Assembly: GCF_027568395.1 (NCBI RefSeq)
Contig: NZ_JANKZL010000007.1
Coordinates: 1-64,000 of the forward strand
Reading direction: 5' to 3'
Length of the DNA: 64,000 nt
Source: Aminobacter sp. HY435
Lineage (GTDB): Bacteria; Pseudomonadota; Alphaproteobacteria; Rhizobiales; Rhizobiaceae
Below the pieces are notes generated by a model, which saw only the letters and a list, made by a program, of their open reading frames with translations, made no database searches and was not told the DNA's origin. Positions 45,118 to 54,769 of this stretch are shown here, piece by piece (position 1 is the first letter of the stretch; each line of letters opens with the position of its first letter). The translations under genes were made by a program, and so were the position numbers.

Positions 45118-45205
45118 AAGCTGAAAGGGACGGGTGGAGGGGATGGGGGATGGGCAACCCGTCCTGCCACAACAACGCGGCTTGACCGAAATGGTTCCGC
45201 AAACC

Positions 45206-46105
45206 TCAAACATTTTCTGATTCTTTTTGCACGATGCCCGAAATGCCTTTGCGCGAGGTCGCCCAGTCGCGCCAGCTGTGTGCGACGACCGCGCCAAGCA
45301 CGATCGCTCCGCCGGTCAGGCTGGCGGCTGGCGGCGCTTCTCCCAGGAACAGCCAGGCGAACAATATGCCGAACGGAACCTCCATGGTGCCGAGCAGGCC
45401 GGCCTCTGCGGCCGGGATCCGGCGCGCCCCCTCGGTCCACAAGATGACGGCAAGCGCGAACGTGCAGCCGAATGTCGCGAGCACCGGCCAGTCCGTCACG
45501 GGTACGTTCAACGGATCGCTGACGAACCACGCCGGAATGAAGCCGAGCAAGCCGGACACCGCGCCGGCCCAGACGACGGGTGCGTCGCGAAATCGGCGCA
45601 CGAGAACGGCGTAGAGCGCGAAGGTAAGCGTCATGACCAGGGCCAGCAGGTCGCCTTGGACATGGCCGCCGCCAAGCCCCGAACGCACCATGATCGCGAC
45701 GCCGACAAGGCAGGCGGCGGCGGCGATTGCCGTTTCGCGGCGAAACGCCTCGCCGATGATCAGCCAAGCGAGCAACGCCACGACGAATGGGACTGTGGCG
45801 TAGATGACGACCACGTTGGCGACGTAGGTGTTCTTGAAGGCTGCAATGAAGGCGATGCTGGCGATCGTGCCGAGCACCGCCAGCAGCCAACCGGGCCAGC
45901 CAAGGCGCAGGCTCTCGCCGCCAATTCCGCGGCGTCGCCATAATACATAGGCGGTCATCAGCAGGCCGCCGATCAGGCCGCGCCAGCACGTCACCGTCAG
46001 CGGGTCGGCGTCGATGGCCTTGGTCAGCACCCCGGCAAACCCGAACACCACGGTCGAGGCCGACACGAGCGCGACACCGAGCCTGTGATCCGAACCAGCC
46101 GGCAT
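45206..46105 (-). CDS. EamA/DMT family transporter
   Basis: A protein of 299 aa with ten predicted helices in two EamA repeats: LGVALVSASTVVFGFAGVLT, WRGLIGGLLMTAYVLWRRRG and, in the second half, GLLGTMEVPFGILFAWLFLG. Probably an exporter of a metabolite; substrate unknown. The ATG at 46105 has AGAGAGG at the right distance; an ATG at 46114 lies too close to it. A clear terminator follows. Confidence 0.87.
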   Translation of the reverse strand: MPAGSDHRLGVALVSASTVVFGFAGVLTKAIDADPLTVTCWRGLIGGLLMTAYVLWRRRGIGGESLRLGWPGWLLAVLGTIASIAFIAAFKNTYVANVVVIYATVPFVVALLAWLIIGEAFRRETAIAAAACLVGVAIMVRSGLGGGHVQGDLLALVMTLTFALYAVLVRRFRDAPVVWAGAVSGLLGFIPAWFVSDPLNVPVTDWPVLATFGCTFALAVILWTEGARRIPAAEAGLLGTMEVPFGILFAWLFLGEAPPAASLTGGAIVLGAVVAHSWRDWATSRKGISGIVQKESENV

Positions 46106-46228
46106 CGCGACCATCCTCTCTGCAGCACGATACTCTATCGCGCCGCTGCTGCCAGCCTGCTGTCAGCATTGCCATGCCGATGGGTCGATGGCGTGGTATT
46201 GTCAGGGCAGCGCATGCGGAGGAAGTCC

Positions 46229-46735
46229 ATGGACGCCCAGGAACTAAAGGCTCTGCAGGGGCCGTTGAAGGATGCCTATCGCGACAATGCCGCGAGCGCG
46301 CTGATCACGCTCAGGGCGCGAGGCGCGGTCGACGACCAGTCCATTTCCTGCAAGATCGACACTGGACGAGCGCTTCTGACGGCGGGACTGCATCCGGCGA
46401 CTGGCGGCACCGGGCTCGAGCTGTGCTCCGGCGACATGCTGCTCGAAGCGTTGGTGGCCTGCGCCGGCGTCACCCTCAGGGCAGTGGCGACGGCACTTGA
46501 GTTCAGGCTTGGCGAGGCGGTTGTTTCAGCCGAAGGCGATCTCGATTTTCGCGGCACGCTTGGCGTTACAAGGGATGCGCCGGTAGGGTTCCGCGCCATC
46601 CGGCTCGGCTTCAAGCTCGATACCGACGAGCCACAGGAGCGCATCGACGCGCTGGTCAAGCTGACCGAGCGCTATTGCGTGGTGTTCCAGACGCTTGCCG
46701 TTCGCCCGGAGCTTTCGGTGACCGTGCAGGGATAG
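46229..46735 (+). CDS. OsmC family protein
   Basis: A protein of 168 aa with the OsmC/Ohr fold: ALLTAGLHPATGGTGLELCS, then GDMLLEALVACAGVTLRAVA where one redox Cys is placed, and a C-terminal region with YCVVFQTLAV holding a second Cys. Such proteins reduce organic peroxides or have unknown roles. GGAGGAAG precedes the ATG at 46229. Two Cys appear in suitable positions, but peroxidase activity is inferred. Confidence 0.85.
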   Translation: MDAQELKALQGPLKDAYRDNAASALITLRARGAVDDQSISCKIDTGRALLTAGLHPATGGTGLELCSGDMLLEALVACAGVTLRAVATALEFRLGEAVVSAEGDLDFRGTLGVTRDAPVGFRAIRLGFKLDTDEPQERIDALVKLTERYCVVFQTLAVRPELSVTVQG

Positions 46736-46760
46736 GGGCGCCGAAGCGCCCCTGGACTGC

Positions 46761-47387
46761 TCAGTTCGCGGCAAAGCAATAAAACAGGCCGTCGCCGCCG
46801 GTGCCCTTGAGCGCCTCCTGGCTGCAGCCGCCACGCGATGCGTGCGAGGAATTCCAGGATTTCGCGGCAGCCGACTCGTCGAGCCCCATGCGGTCGTGGT
46901 GGCCCAACATGGCCGCCCCCTCGGTACCATCGAGGGTCCAGTCGCCGCAGGTCTGGTCGGCGATTTTCGTTCCGTCGGGGTTGGAACCGGTCAGGATGTC
47001 ATGGCGGTTCGGCGTATCGCCGCGGCCGTTGACGGCATTGCCCTTTTCGTCGAGCGCGGTCTCCTTGTTGATGTTGTTGGCATCGCTGTGCAGCGAAGCG
47101 ACATCGTCGGCGATTTTCTGGCCCTTGGCATTGACCCATGGGCCAGCGCCGATGCGGTCCTTGGCGTCTACCGAGCCGGTGGAGAGGTAGGCATGCCAGG
47201 TCTTGCCGGTGACGCCGGCGGCTTCCGCCAGGCTGGCACAATGGGCATCCGCACCCTCGAGGCCGCTCAGATTGGCGCCCTTGCCGGAGCCGGCGCTGGT
47301 GACGAAAAAGCTCATGGTGTTGTCTTGTGCATAGGCCGTGCCGAGACCGGCGCACAGGACTGCCGACACGAGAAGTAGGTGTTTCAT
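46761..47387 (-). CDS. Secreted lectin-like protein
   Basis: A protein of 208 aa with a clear signal peptide (MKHLLLVSAVLCAGLGTAYA, cleavage before QDN). The body contains FVTSAGSGKGANLSGLEGAD, AHCASLAEAAGVTGKTWHAY and RIGAGPWVNAKGQKIAD, a pattern shared with bacterial proteins annotated as lectin-like or collagen-endostatin-like, and three further Cys near the C-terminus that could form disulfides. The ligand is unknown. AGGAAC lies upstream of the ATG. Confidence 0.78.
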   Translation of the reverse strand: MKHLLLVSAVLCAGLGTAYAQDNTMSFFVTSAGSGKGANLSGLEGADAHCASLAEAAGVTGKTWHAYLSTGSVDAKDRIGAGPWVNAKGQKIADDVASLHSDANNINKETALDEKGNAVNGRGDTPNRHDILTGSNPDGTKIADQTCGDWTLDGTEGAAMLGHHDRMGLDESAAAKSWNSSHASRGGCSQEALKGTGGDGLFYCFAAN

Positions 47388-47700
47388 GCGGATGTTCCTC
47401 CCTGTTTTCGTCGATCAGGCAAGCTAGGGCGAGTGGAAATCCGCCGCCAATCACGCTTGCGTGTCGCCAAAGTGGAATTCGAACGACCGTGCAGGATGCC
47501 GCTTGCATTGGCCAGACGAGCATCAGCAACGGCACCGCCGCCGCACTGCCGCGATCAGCGCGGCGTATGCGACCAGGTCGTAGCGGAACCGCCCCGGATG
47601 AACGCCGCCACCATCAACGCGATGCGAGCATGACCGGCGTCAACGCGGCAGCCGCGCGATCGTTGCGTCGGTCCCGGTGGAGTTGCTGGCAGACGCTGTC
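47388..47700. other. Intergenic region without recognised genes
   Basis: These 313 bases separate two minus-strand genes. No open frame with a ribosome binding site, no RNA gene and no long hairpin is seen. The promoter of the lectin-like gene should lie just beyond 47387. Confidence 0.4.
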
Positions 47701-48447
47701 TCAGGCAGGCATCTGGTAGGAAGCCCAGCGCTCCTGCCTGATCTGGTAGATCTGGCCGGTGTGGGTCAGCGCCGGGTCGAGCATCGGCAGGATGTGCCTT
47801 GCCGTTTCCGACGGATGGGTCACGGTTTCGGGGTTTTCGCCCGGCACGGCCTGCGCGCGCATTGCGGTGCGGCTGGTACCCGGGTCGAAGATGTTGACGC
47901 GCAGCTTGGTATTCTTGGTCTCGTCGGCCCACGAGCGAGCGAGCGCCTCGACGGCTGCCTTGGACGCAGCGTAAGGCCCCCAGAATGCGCGCGCCGAATG
48001 CGCCGCGCCCGAGCTTACGACCACCGCGCGGCCGGCGTCGGACATGCGCAACAGCGGATCGACGGCGCGGATGACGCGCCAGGTGGCATTGACGTTGATG
48101 TTCATGACCTTGTCGAACACCTTGGCTTCGACATGTCCGATCGGTGCGATTACGCCGAGCACGGCCGCGTTGGCGACCAGAATGTCGAGCTTGCCCCAGC
48201 GCTCGTGGATCGAGCCGCCCAGCCGGTCGATGCCGGTCATGTCGGTCAGGTCGAGCGGGACGAGCGTGGCGCTGCCGCCGGCAGCCTTGATCTCGTCGTC
48301 AAGTTCTTCCAGGCCGCCGACCGTACGCGCAACCGCGATCACATGCGCGCCGGCCGCCGCCAGTTGCTTGGCGGCGTTGTAGCCGATGCCGCGCGAGGCG
48401 CCGGTGACGAGGGCGATGCGGCCGGAAAGGTCGGGAACGGTGGTCAT
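47701..48447 (-). CDS. SDR family NAD(P)-dependent oxidoreductase
   Basis: A classical short-chain dehydrogenase of 248 aa: cofactor loop LVTGASRGIGYNAAKQ near residues 13-28, LVANAAVLG, and the active site VVSSGAAHSARAFWGPYAAS followed by K, giving Ser, Tyr and Lys. Probably a 3-hydroxyacyl or alcohol dehydrogenase; the substrate is unknown. In other Rhizobiales a similar SDR lies after purF, so its place here is part of a conserved order. Confidence 0.9.
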   Translation of the reverse strand: MTTVPDLSGRIALVTGASRGIGYNAAKQLAAAGAHVIAVARTVGGLEELDDEIKAAGGSATLVPLDLTDMTGIDRLGGSIHERWGKLDILVANAAVLGVIAPIGHVEAKVFDKVMNINVNATWRVIRAVDPLLRMSDAGRAVVVSSGAAHSARAFWGPYAASKAAVEALARSWADETKNTKLRVNIFDPGTSRTAMRAQAVPGENPETVTHPSETARHILPMLDPALTHTGQIYQIRQERWASYQMPA

Positions 48448-48629
48448 CAGGGCATCCAGTTCGATCTTGATCGTTCCGCAGCCTGATAGGACGATTTTGT
48501 CTCGAACAAAACCCCATCGGGGCTGAATGGATGCCGCAGGTGCATGGCCATGCCCTATTTCTTGCCCACGATGTCGGAAATCCCGACTGCGCTGCGTCCT
48601 AGGATACGAGACTTACCCCACAGGAGGAC

Positions 48630-49037
48630 ATGATGGGCAAAACTGCTGCAATCCTGCTTGCCAGGCTGATCTTCGCCGGCGTCTTTGCGATGGCGGCCAT
48701 CTTCAAATTCGCCGGTATGGCAGACACAGCCGCCTATATCTCCGCAGCCGGCTTTCCGTTTGCGCTGGCGCTGGCATGGATCGCGGCTTTCTTCGAGGTC
48801 GGGCTGGTGCTGGCCTTCCTCAGCGGCGCGTTCTTTTCGGAAGCGGCGCTCCTGGCCGGAGCCTATGTGATCTTCCTGGCTTTCGCCTTCCACGGCCCGT
48901 CGCACTGGCAGTCAAATCAGGCCGAGTTCGGCTTTTTCGTCGACCACTTCACCTTCCTGGCCGGATTGCTGTACGCAGCCGTTCATGGCCCGGGCGAGGT
49001 GCTGGCCGTTCGAAAGACGATCATGTCCAGCCGTTGA
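48630..49037 (+). CDS. DoxX family membrane protein
   Basis: A protein of 135 aa with four membrane helices: MMGKTAAILLARLIFAGVFA, GFPFALALAWIAAFFEVGLV and LLAGAYVIFLAFAFHGPSHW, typical of DoxX/DoxD-like proteins. The HGPSHW motif after helix 3 is common in the family. The role is not established; some members take part in redox or oxidative stress complexes. AGGAGG precedes two adjacent ATGs (48630, 48633). Confidence 0.87.
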   Translation: MMGKTAAILLARLIFAGVFAMAAIFKFAGMADTAAYISAAGFPFALALAWIAAFFEVGLVLAFLSGAFFSEAALLAGAYVIFLAFAFHGPSHWQSNQAEFGFFVDHFTFLAGLLYAAVHGPGEVLAVRKTIMSSR

Positions 49038-49148
49038 GCCGGTTGCTCCCGGACAAGCCCATGAGCGCATCACCGGCTTGGGGGCGGTCATCGCGACCAC
49101 GGCAACGCCAAGATCCTGCTGCGGCCAGACATCAATTGTGGACGTAGC

Positions 49149-50618
<1,470 letters not shown>

Positions 50619-50647
50619 GGGGCGAGGCCTCTCGTCGCAAAAAGGCT

Positions 50648-50699
50648 ATATAGTGCCAAGGGGCGTGAAGGGCAACGGAAGTTCCGCGCCCTTCACGCC
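50648..50699 (-). promoter_or_regulatory. cvpA-purF intergenic hairpin and purF promoter
   Basis: GGCGTGAAGGGC (50662-50673) and GCCCTTCACGCC (50688-50699) form a perfect 12-bp stem with a 14-base loop just after the cvpA stop. Downstream on the minus strand lies CTATAT (50653-50648), an exact rhizobial -10, 30 bases before the purF ATG. No equally good -35 is present (TTGCCC at about 16 bases). The hairpin may end or attenuate cvpA transcripts while purF has its own promoter. Confidence 0.55.
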
Positions 50700-50703
50700 A
50701 TCG

Positions 50704-51318
50704 TCAGTTGCTGCTCGGCGCCGGCTCGGCGGGAGCATCGGCTTCGCCTTCGGCGGGCGCTTCCGCGCCGCCTTCCGCCGGTGGCGTCGCGGTGCCGGAC
50801 TCTTCGCCCTGCGGGTTGAGCTTCTTGAGGATCGAGTTCTCGGGATCCTCGGGCAGCAGGTTTTCAAGCGTCGTGCCGATGCTTTCGAGCAGCGGGCGCG
50901 ACTTGGCTTCGGTGATCCAGCCTGGCGCCTTGTCGCCGACCAGCCAGTTGAAGAACAACAGGCCGACGGCGACGACCAGGACGCCGCGCGCTGCGCCGTA
51001 GAGGAAGCCGAGCGTGCGGTCGAGCGCCCCGATGCGGCTGTCGATGATGAAATCGGCGATCTTCATCGTGATGATGGTGACGACGATGAGCGCCACGACA
51101 AACACGATGCCGGCGGCGGCCGCCATGGCGATCTTTTCGTTGTCGATGTAGGGCTGAACGTAGGGCACGACCGGCTTGTAGAAGAAGAAGGCGGCAATGG
51201 CCGCCGCCGCCCAGGAAGCGATCGAAAGCACTTCACGCGAGAAGCCGCGCACCATGGCAAGCATCGCCGAAACCAGGGTGAAGCCGACCAGAATTCCGTC
51301 GAGCAGCGTTATCGGCAT
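50704..51318 (-). CDS. cvpA: CvpA family membrane protein
   Basis: A protein of 204 aa with four membrane helices: MPITLLDGILVGFTLVSAML, FSREVLSIASWAAAAIAAFF, then the IDSRIGALDRTLGFLYGAAR loop typical of CvpA, and a C-terminal acidic Ala/Pro-rich tail ending APSSN. Named for colicin V production in E. coli; the actual role is unclear. It lies next to purF, as in E. coli. ATG at 51318 is chosen; a GTG at 51330 is possible. Confidence 0.9.
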   Translation of the reverse strand: MPITLLDGILVGFTLVSAMLAMVRGFSREVLSIASWAAAAIAAFFFYKPVVPYVQPYIDNEKIAMAAAAGIVFVVALIVVTIITMKIADFIIDSRIGALDRTLGFLYGAARGVLVVAVGLLFFNWLVGDKAPGWITEAKSRPLLESIGTTLENLLPEDPENSILKKLNPQGEESGTATPPAEGGAEAPAEGEADAPAEPAPSSN

Positions 51319-51345
51319 CGTCTCGTCCACTCCATGACGGCGGCT

Positions 51346-52749
51346 TTAGTCCGTCTCTTCCGCGCGGCTTCGTTTTGAGCCGGCTATCCGCGCCACCAGG
51401 TCCGCCAGCGCGGATGGTTGGAACGTCCCGGCATTTGTCCCGCCTGCGATGTCCCCACTGCCGGAAGGCAATACAGCCCTTCCGAACCCCAACTTTTCGG
51501 CCTCCTTAAGGCGCTGTTGCGCATGAGCAACCGGCCTCACCGCGCCAGAAAGGCTGATTTCGCCGAAATAGACGCAATCAGCAGGCAGGGCAATACCGGT
51601 GAGCGATGAAACCAGTGCGGAAGCTACCGCCAGGTCCGCCGCGGGTTCCGAGATGCGGTAGCCGCCGGCGACGTTGAGATAGACGTCGTGCTGGCCGAAG
51701 CGCACACCGCAATGCGCCTCGAGCACTGCCAGGATCATCGACAGGCGTGGCGAATCCCAGCCCACGACGGCGCGGCGCGGCGTACCAAGCGTCGAGGGCG
51801 CTACAAGCGCCTGGATTTCCACCAGCACAGGTCGCGTGCCTTCGATAGCTGCAAAAACCGCAGCACCCGGCGATTTGGCGTGGCGTTCGCCGAGGAACAA
51901 TTCTGATGGATTGGCGACTTCGCGCAGCCCTTTGTCCGACATCTCGAACACACCGATCTCGTCGGTCGGGCCGAATCGGTTCTTCACGGTGCGCAGGATG
52001 CGGTAGTGGTGGCCGCCTTCGCCCTCGAAATAGAGTACGCCGTCGACCATGTGCTCGACGACGCGGGGGCCGGCGATCTGGCCTTCCTTGGTGACGTGAC
52101 CGACCAGCACGACGGCTGCGCCCGTCGATTTGGCGTAGCGGATCATCGCCTGGGACGCGGCGCGCACCTGGGTAACGGTGCCGGGCGCCGAGTCGGCGAG
52201 GTCTGTCCACAGCGTCTGGATCGAATCGATGATGACCAGGTCTGGCCGCTTGCCGTCGGCGATGGTGGCGAGGATGTCCTCGACATTGGTTTCCGCGGCC
52301 AACTCCACCGGCGTCGAGGCGACGCCGAGCCGCTGGGCGCGCAGCCTGATCTGCGCCACCGCCTCTTCGCCCGACACATAGACCACGCGGTGGCCACGCG
52401 AAGCCAGCGCTGCGGCCGCCTGGGTGAGCAGTGTGGACTTGCCGATGCCCGGATCGCCGCCGATGAGCAAGGCAGAGCCACGGACGAAACCGCCGCCGGT
52501 CGCCCGGTCCAGTTCGCCGATGCCCGAGACGATGCGCGGTGCGTCCTCGATGTCGCCGTCCAGCGAGGTCAGCGTGACCGCGCGGCCCTTGCGCGCGCTC
52601 TTCAGCGATCCGGGGCCGGAGCCGATGCCGCCCGACGTGCCTTCCTCGACGAGCGTGTTCCACTCGCCGCAGGAATCGCACTTGCCGGCCCAGCGCTGGT
52701 GCGCGGCGCCACAATTCTGGCAGACGAACTGAACGCGGGCTTTAGCCAT
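51346..52749 (-). CDS. radA: DNA repair protein RadA
   Basis: A RecA-like branch-migration ATPase in homologous recombination, 467 aa. N-terminal zinc finger FVCQNCGAAHQRWAGKCDSC; Walker A LLIGGDPGIGKSTLLTQ near residues 95-110; the RadA motif VKNRFGPTDEIG near 260; and a C-terminal Lon-like domain with DLAVASALVSSLTGIALPAD. It lies 15 bases upstream of the cvpA GTG region on the same strand, so the two are probably cotranscribed. Confidence 0.96.
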   Translation of the reverse strand: MAKARVQFVCQNCGAAHQRWAGKCDSCGEWNTLVEEGTSGGIGSGPGSLKSARKGRAVTLTSLDGDIEDAPRIVSGIGELDRATGGGFVRGSALLIGGDPGIGKSTLLTQAAAALASRGHRVVYVSGEEAVAQIRLRAQRLGVASTPVELAAETNVEDILATIADGKRPDLVIIDSIQTLWTDLADSAPGTVTQVRAASQAMIRYAKSTGAAVVLVGHVTKEGQIAGPRVVEHMVDGVLYFEGEGGHHYRILRTVKNRFGPTDEIGVFEMSDKGLREVANPSELFLGERHAKSPGAAVFAAIEGTRPVLVEIQALVAPSTLGTPRRAVVGWDSPRLSMILAVLEAHCGVRFGQHDVYLNVAGGYRISEPAADLAVASALVSSLTGIALPADCVYFGEISLSGAVRPVAHAQQRLKEAEKLGFGRAVLPSGSGDIAGGTNAGTFQPSALADLVARIAGSKRSRAEETD

Positions 52750-52870
52750 GGGGACGGGAATACATTTCTGCTGAGGGGGAACTGAGCATCGGCACGCCGC
52801 CTACTGGCCTTCTGGCCAGACCGGCAGGCGAGTAGGACAAGGTGGGAAGAAATGCGGTGTCGGACAAAGC

Positions 52871-54370
52871 CTATTCTTCTCCAAACCTCTCCGGCAAATG
52901 ATGCTCGGGCGCGAGGTCGAAGAAGCGGGTGAACTCGCCCTGGAAGCCCAGGCTGACGGTGCCCGTGGGGCCGTGACGCTGCTTGGCGACGATGACTTCG
53001 GCCTTGCCGCGCACCTCGGCCATGTCGCCTTCCCACTTGATGTAATCGTCGGTGCCTGGCTTCGGCTCCTTGTTCTTGAGGTAGTACTCCTCGCGGTAGA
53101 CGAAAATCACGACGTCGGCGTCCTGCTCGATCGAACCCGATTCGCGAAGATCGGAGAGCTGCGGGCGTTTGTCGTCGCGGCTTTCGACCTGGCGCGACAG
53201 CTGCGACAGCGCGATGATCGGGACGTTGAGTTCCTTGGCCAGCGCCTTCAGGCCGGTGGTGATCTCGGTGATTTCCTGGACGCGGTTCTGCGACGACTTG
53301 GCCGACGAGCCCTGCATCAGCTGGATATAGTCGATGATGATGAGGTCGAGGCCGCGCTGGCGCTTGAGGCGGCGGGCGCGCGCCGAGAGCTGGGCGATCG
53401 AGATACCACCGGTCGAGTCGATGAACAGCGGAATCTTCTGCAGCGTCTGGGTGCAACTGACCAGCTTTTCGAAGTCAGCCTCTGTGAGATCGCCGCGGCG
53501 GATCTTGGAAGAAGGCACCTCTGCCTGCTCGGAAATGATACGGGTGGCGAGCTGCTCGGACGACATTTCGAGCGAGAAGAAGCCGACGACGCCGCCATTT
53601 TCGGCCTTGAACGAGCCGTCCGCCTGCTGCGCCGGCACATAGGCGTGCGCCACGTTGAAGGCGATGTTGGTGACGAGCGAGGTCTTGCCCATGCCGGGGC
53701 GGCCGGCGAGCACGATCAAGTCGGAAGACTGCAGGCCGCCCATGCGGGCGTCGAGGTCGTGCAGGCCGCTGGCGACGCCGGAGAGATGGCCGTCGCGCAT
53801 GTAGGCGGCGCTGGCCATGTCGATGGCGGTCTTGACCGCATCGGAGAAGCTTTCGAAGCCTCCGTCGTAGCGGCCGGTTTCGGCAAGCTCGAACAGGCGG
53901 CGCTCCGCGTCCTCGATCTGTTCGGATGGCGACATGTCGACAGGCGCGTCATAGGCGATGTTGACCATGTCCTCGCCGACTGTGATCAGCGCGCGGCGCG
54001 TGGCGAGGTCGTAGACGGCGCGGCCGTAGTCGGAGGCGTTGATGACGGTGACGGCATTGGATGCAAGGGCGGCCAGATATTGCGAGACCGTCATGTCGCC
54101 GACCTTCTCGTCGGCGGGCAGGAAGGTCTTGATGGTCACCGGGTTGGCCATCTTGCCCATGCGGATGAGCTCGGAGGAGACCTCGAAAATCTTGCGGTGC
54201 AGCGGTTCGTAAAAGTGGGTTGCCTTGAGGAAGTCGGAGACGCGGTAAAAGGCGTCGTTGTTGACCAGCATTGCGCCGAGCAGCGCCTGTTCGGCCTCGA
54301 TGTTGTTCGGGGCTTCCCGATAGAGCGGGGTCGCTTCCGCCACTTCGAACTTGCGCGCTGCCTCTGCCAA
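52871..54370 (-). CDS. dnaB: Replicative DNA helicase DnaB
   Basis: Unwinds DNA at the replication fork as a hexamer. The N-terminal helical domain has EAPNNIEAEQALLGAMLVNN; the RecA-like domain has GLQSSDLIVLAGRPGMGKTS (Walker A), LDLIIIDYIQLMQGS (Walker B) and an arginine-finger region near LSQLSRQVESRDDKRPQLSD. No ATG precedes the conserved part. A TTG at 54370 with GGGGA upstream gives 499 aa (TTG-AEAARKFEVAEATP), close to the size of related proteins. A TTG at 54421 would add 17 hydrophobic residues. Confidence 0.95.
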   Translation of the reverse strand: MAEAARKFEVAEATPLYREAPNNIEAEQALLGAMLVNNDAFYRVSDFLKATHFYEPLHRKIFEVSSELIRMGKMANPVTIKTFLPADEKVGDMTVSQYLAALASNAVTVINASDYGRAVYDLATRRALITVGEDMVNIAYDAPVDMSPSEQIEDAERRLFELAETGRYDGGFESFSDAVKTAIDMASAAYMRDGHLSGVASGLHDLDARMGGLQSSDLIVLAGRPGMGKTSLVTNIAFNVAHAYVPAQQADGSFKAENGGVVGFFSLEMSSEQLATRIISEQAEVPSSKIRRGDLTEADFEKLVSCTQTLQKIPLFIDSTGGISIAQLSARARRLKRQRGLDLIIIDYIQLMQGSSAKSSQNRVQEITEITTGLKALAKELNVPIIALSQLSRQVESRDDKRPQLSDLRESGSIEQDADVVIFVYREEYYLKNKEPKPGTDDYIKWEGDMAEVRGKAEVIVAKQRHGPTGTVSLGFQGEFTRFFDLAPEHHLPERFGEE

Positions 54371-54769
54371 TGTCGTCCCCAATCCGTTGCCGAACGTTCC
54401 CAGTAGCAGAGCCAGGACCAAAACCGCCCATCGTCATTTCAACTGGTCACGCTATTCACACTCGTCCACAGGCACGGGCGCTGGACGGTGGAAACCGGTT
54501 GACGCGATTCGCAAGGATTTTAGCGTCGAGCCGACAAGAACAAAACAGGAATATTTGTGGAGCGTTGAATTCCCTAACAAAGCGCCCGGCGAGTCGACGC
54601 GCAGATCGCCAAGCTTCTTGTTGATTTTGCTTGGATATTCGATGATCGTTGTCCTCCCTAGGGGGATTTTCATCGCGATGCGGCACATGGCGATGCGTTT
54701 GCCCTGCGGGTCCCAGGGGCCAATTCGCGCTGTGTTTGCGCATTGGCCTCATCTGCTTGAGGAGGCAAC
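54371..54769. other. Divergent intergenic region between dnaB and the autotransporter gene
   Basis: These 399 bases should carry promoters for both genes. No gene or RNA is recognised. A TTGACG (about 54500) faces the autotransporter gene but has no good -10 partner. The nearest feature to that gene is GAGGAGG shortly before its ATG at 54770. Confidence 0.4.

Noticed and set aside
52898-54406. Plus-strand frame of 502 codons antisense to dnaB
   Set aside because: The opposite strand encodes DnaB with all its motifs; the antisense translation resembles nothing.
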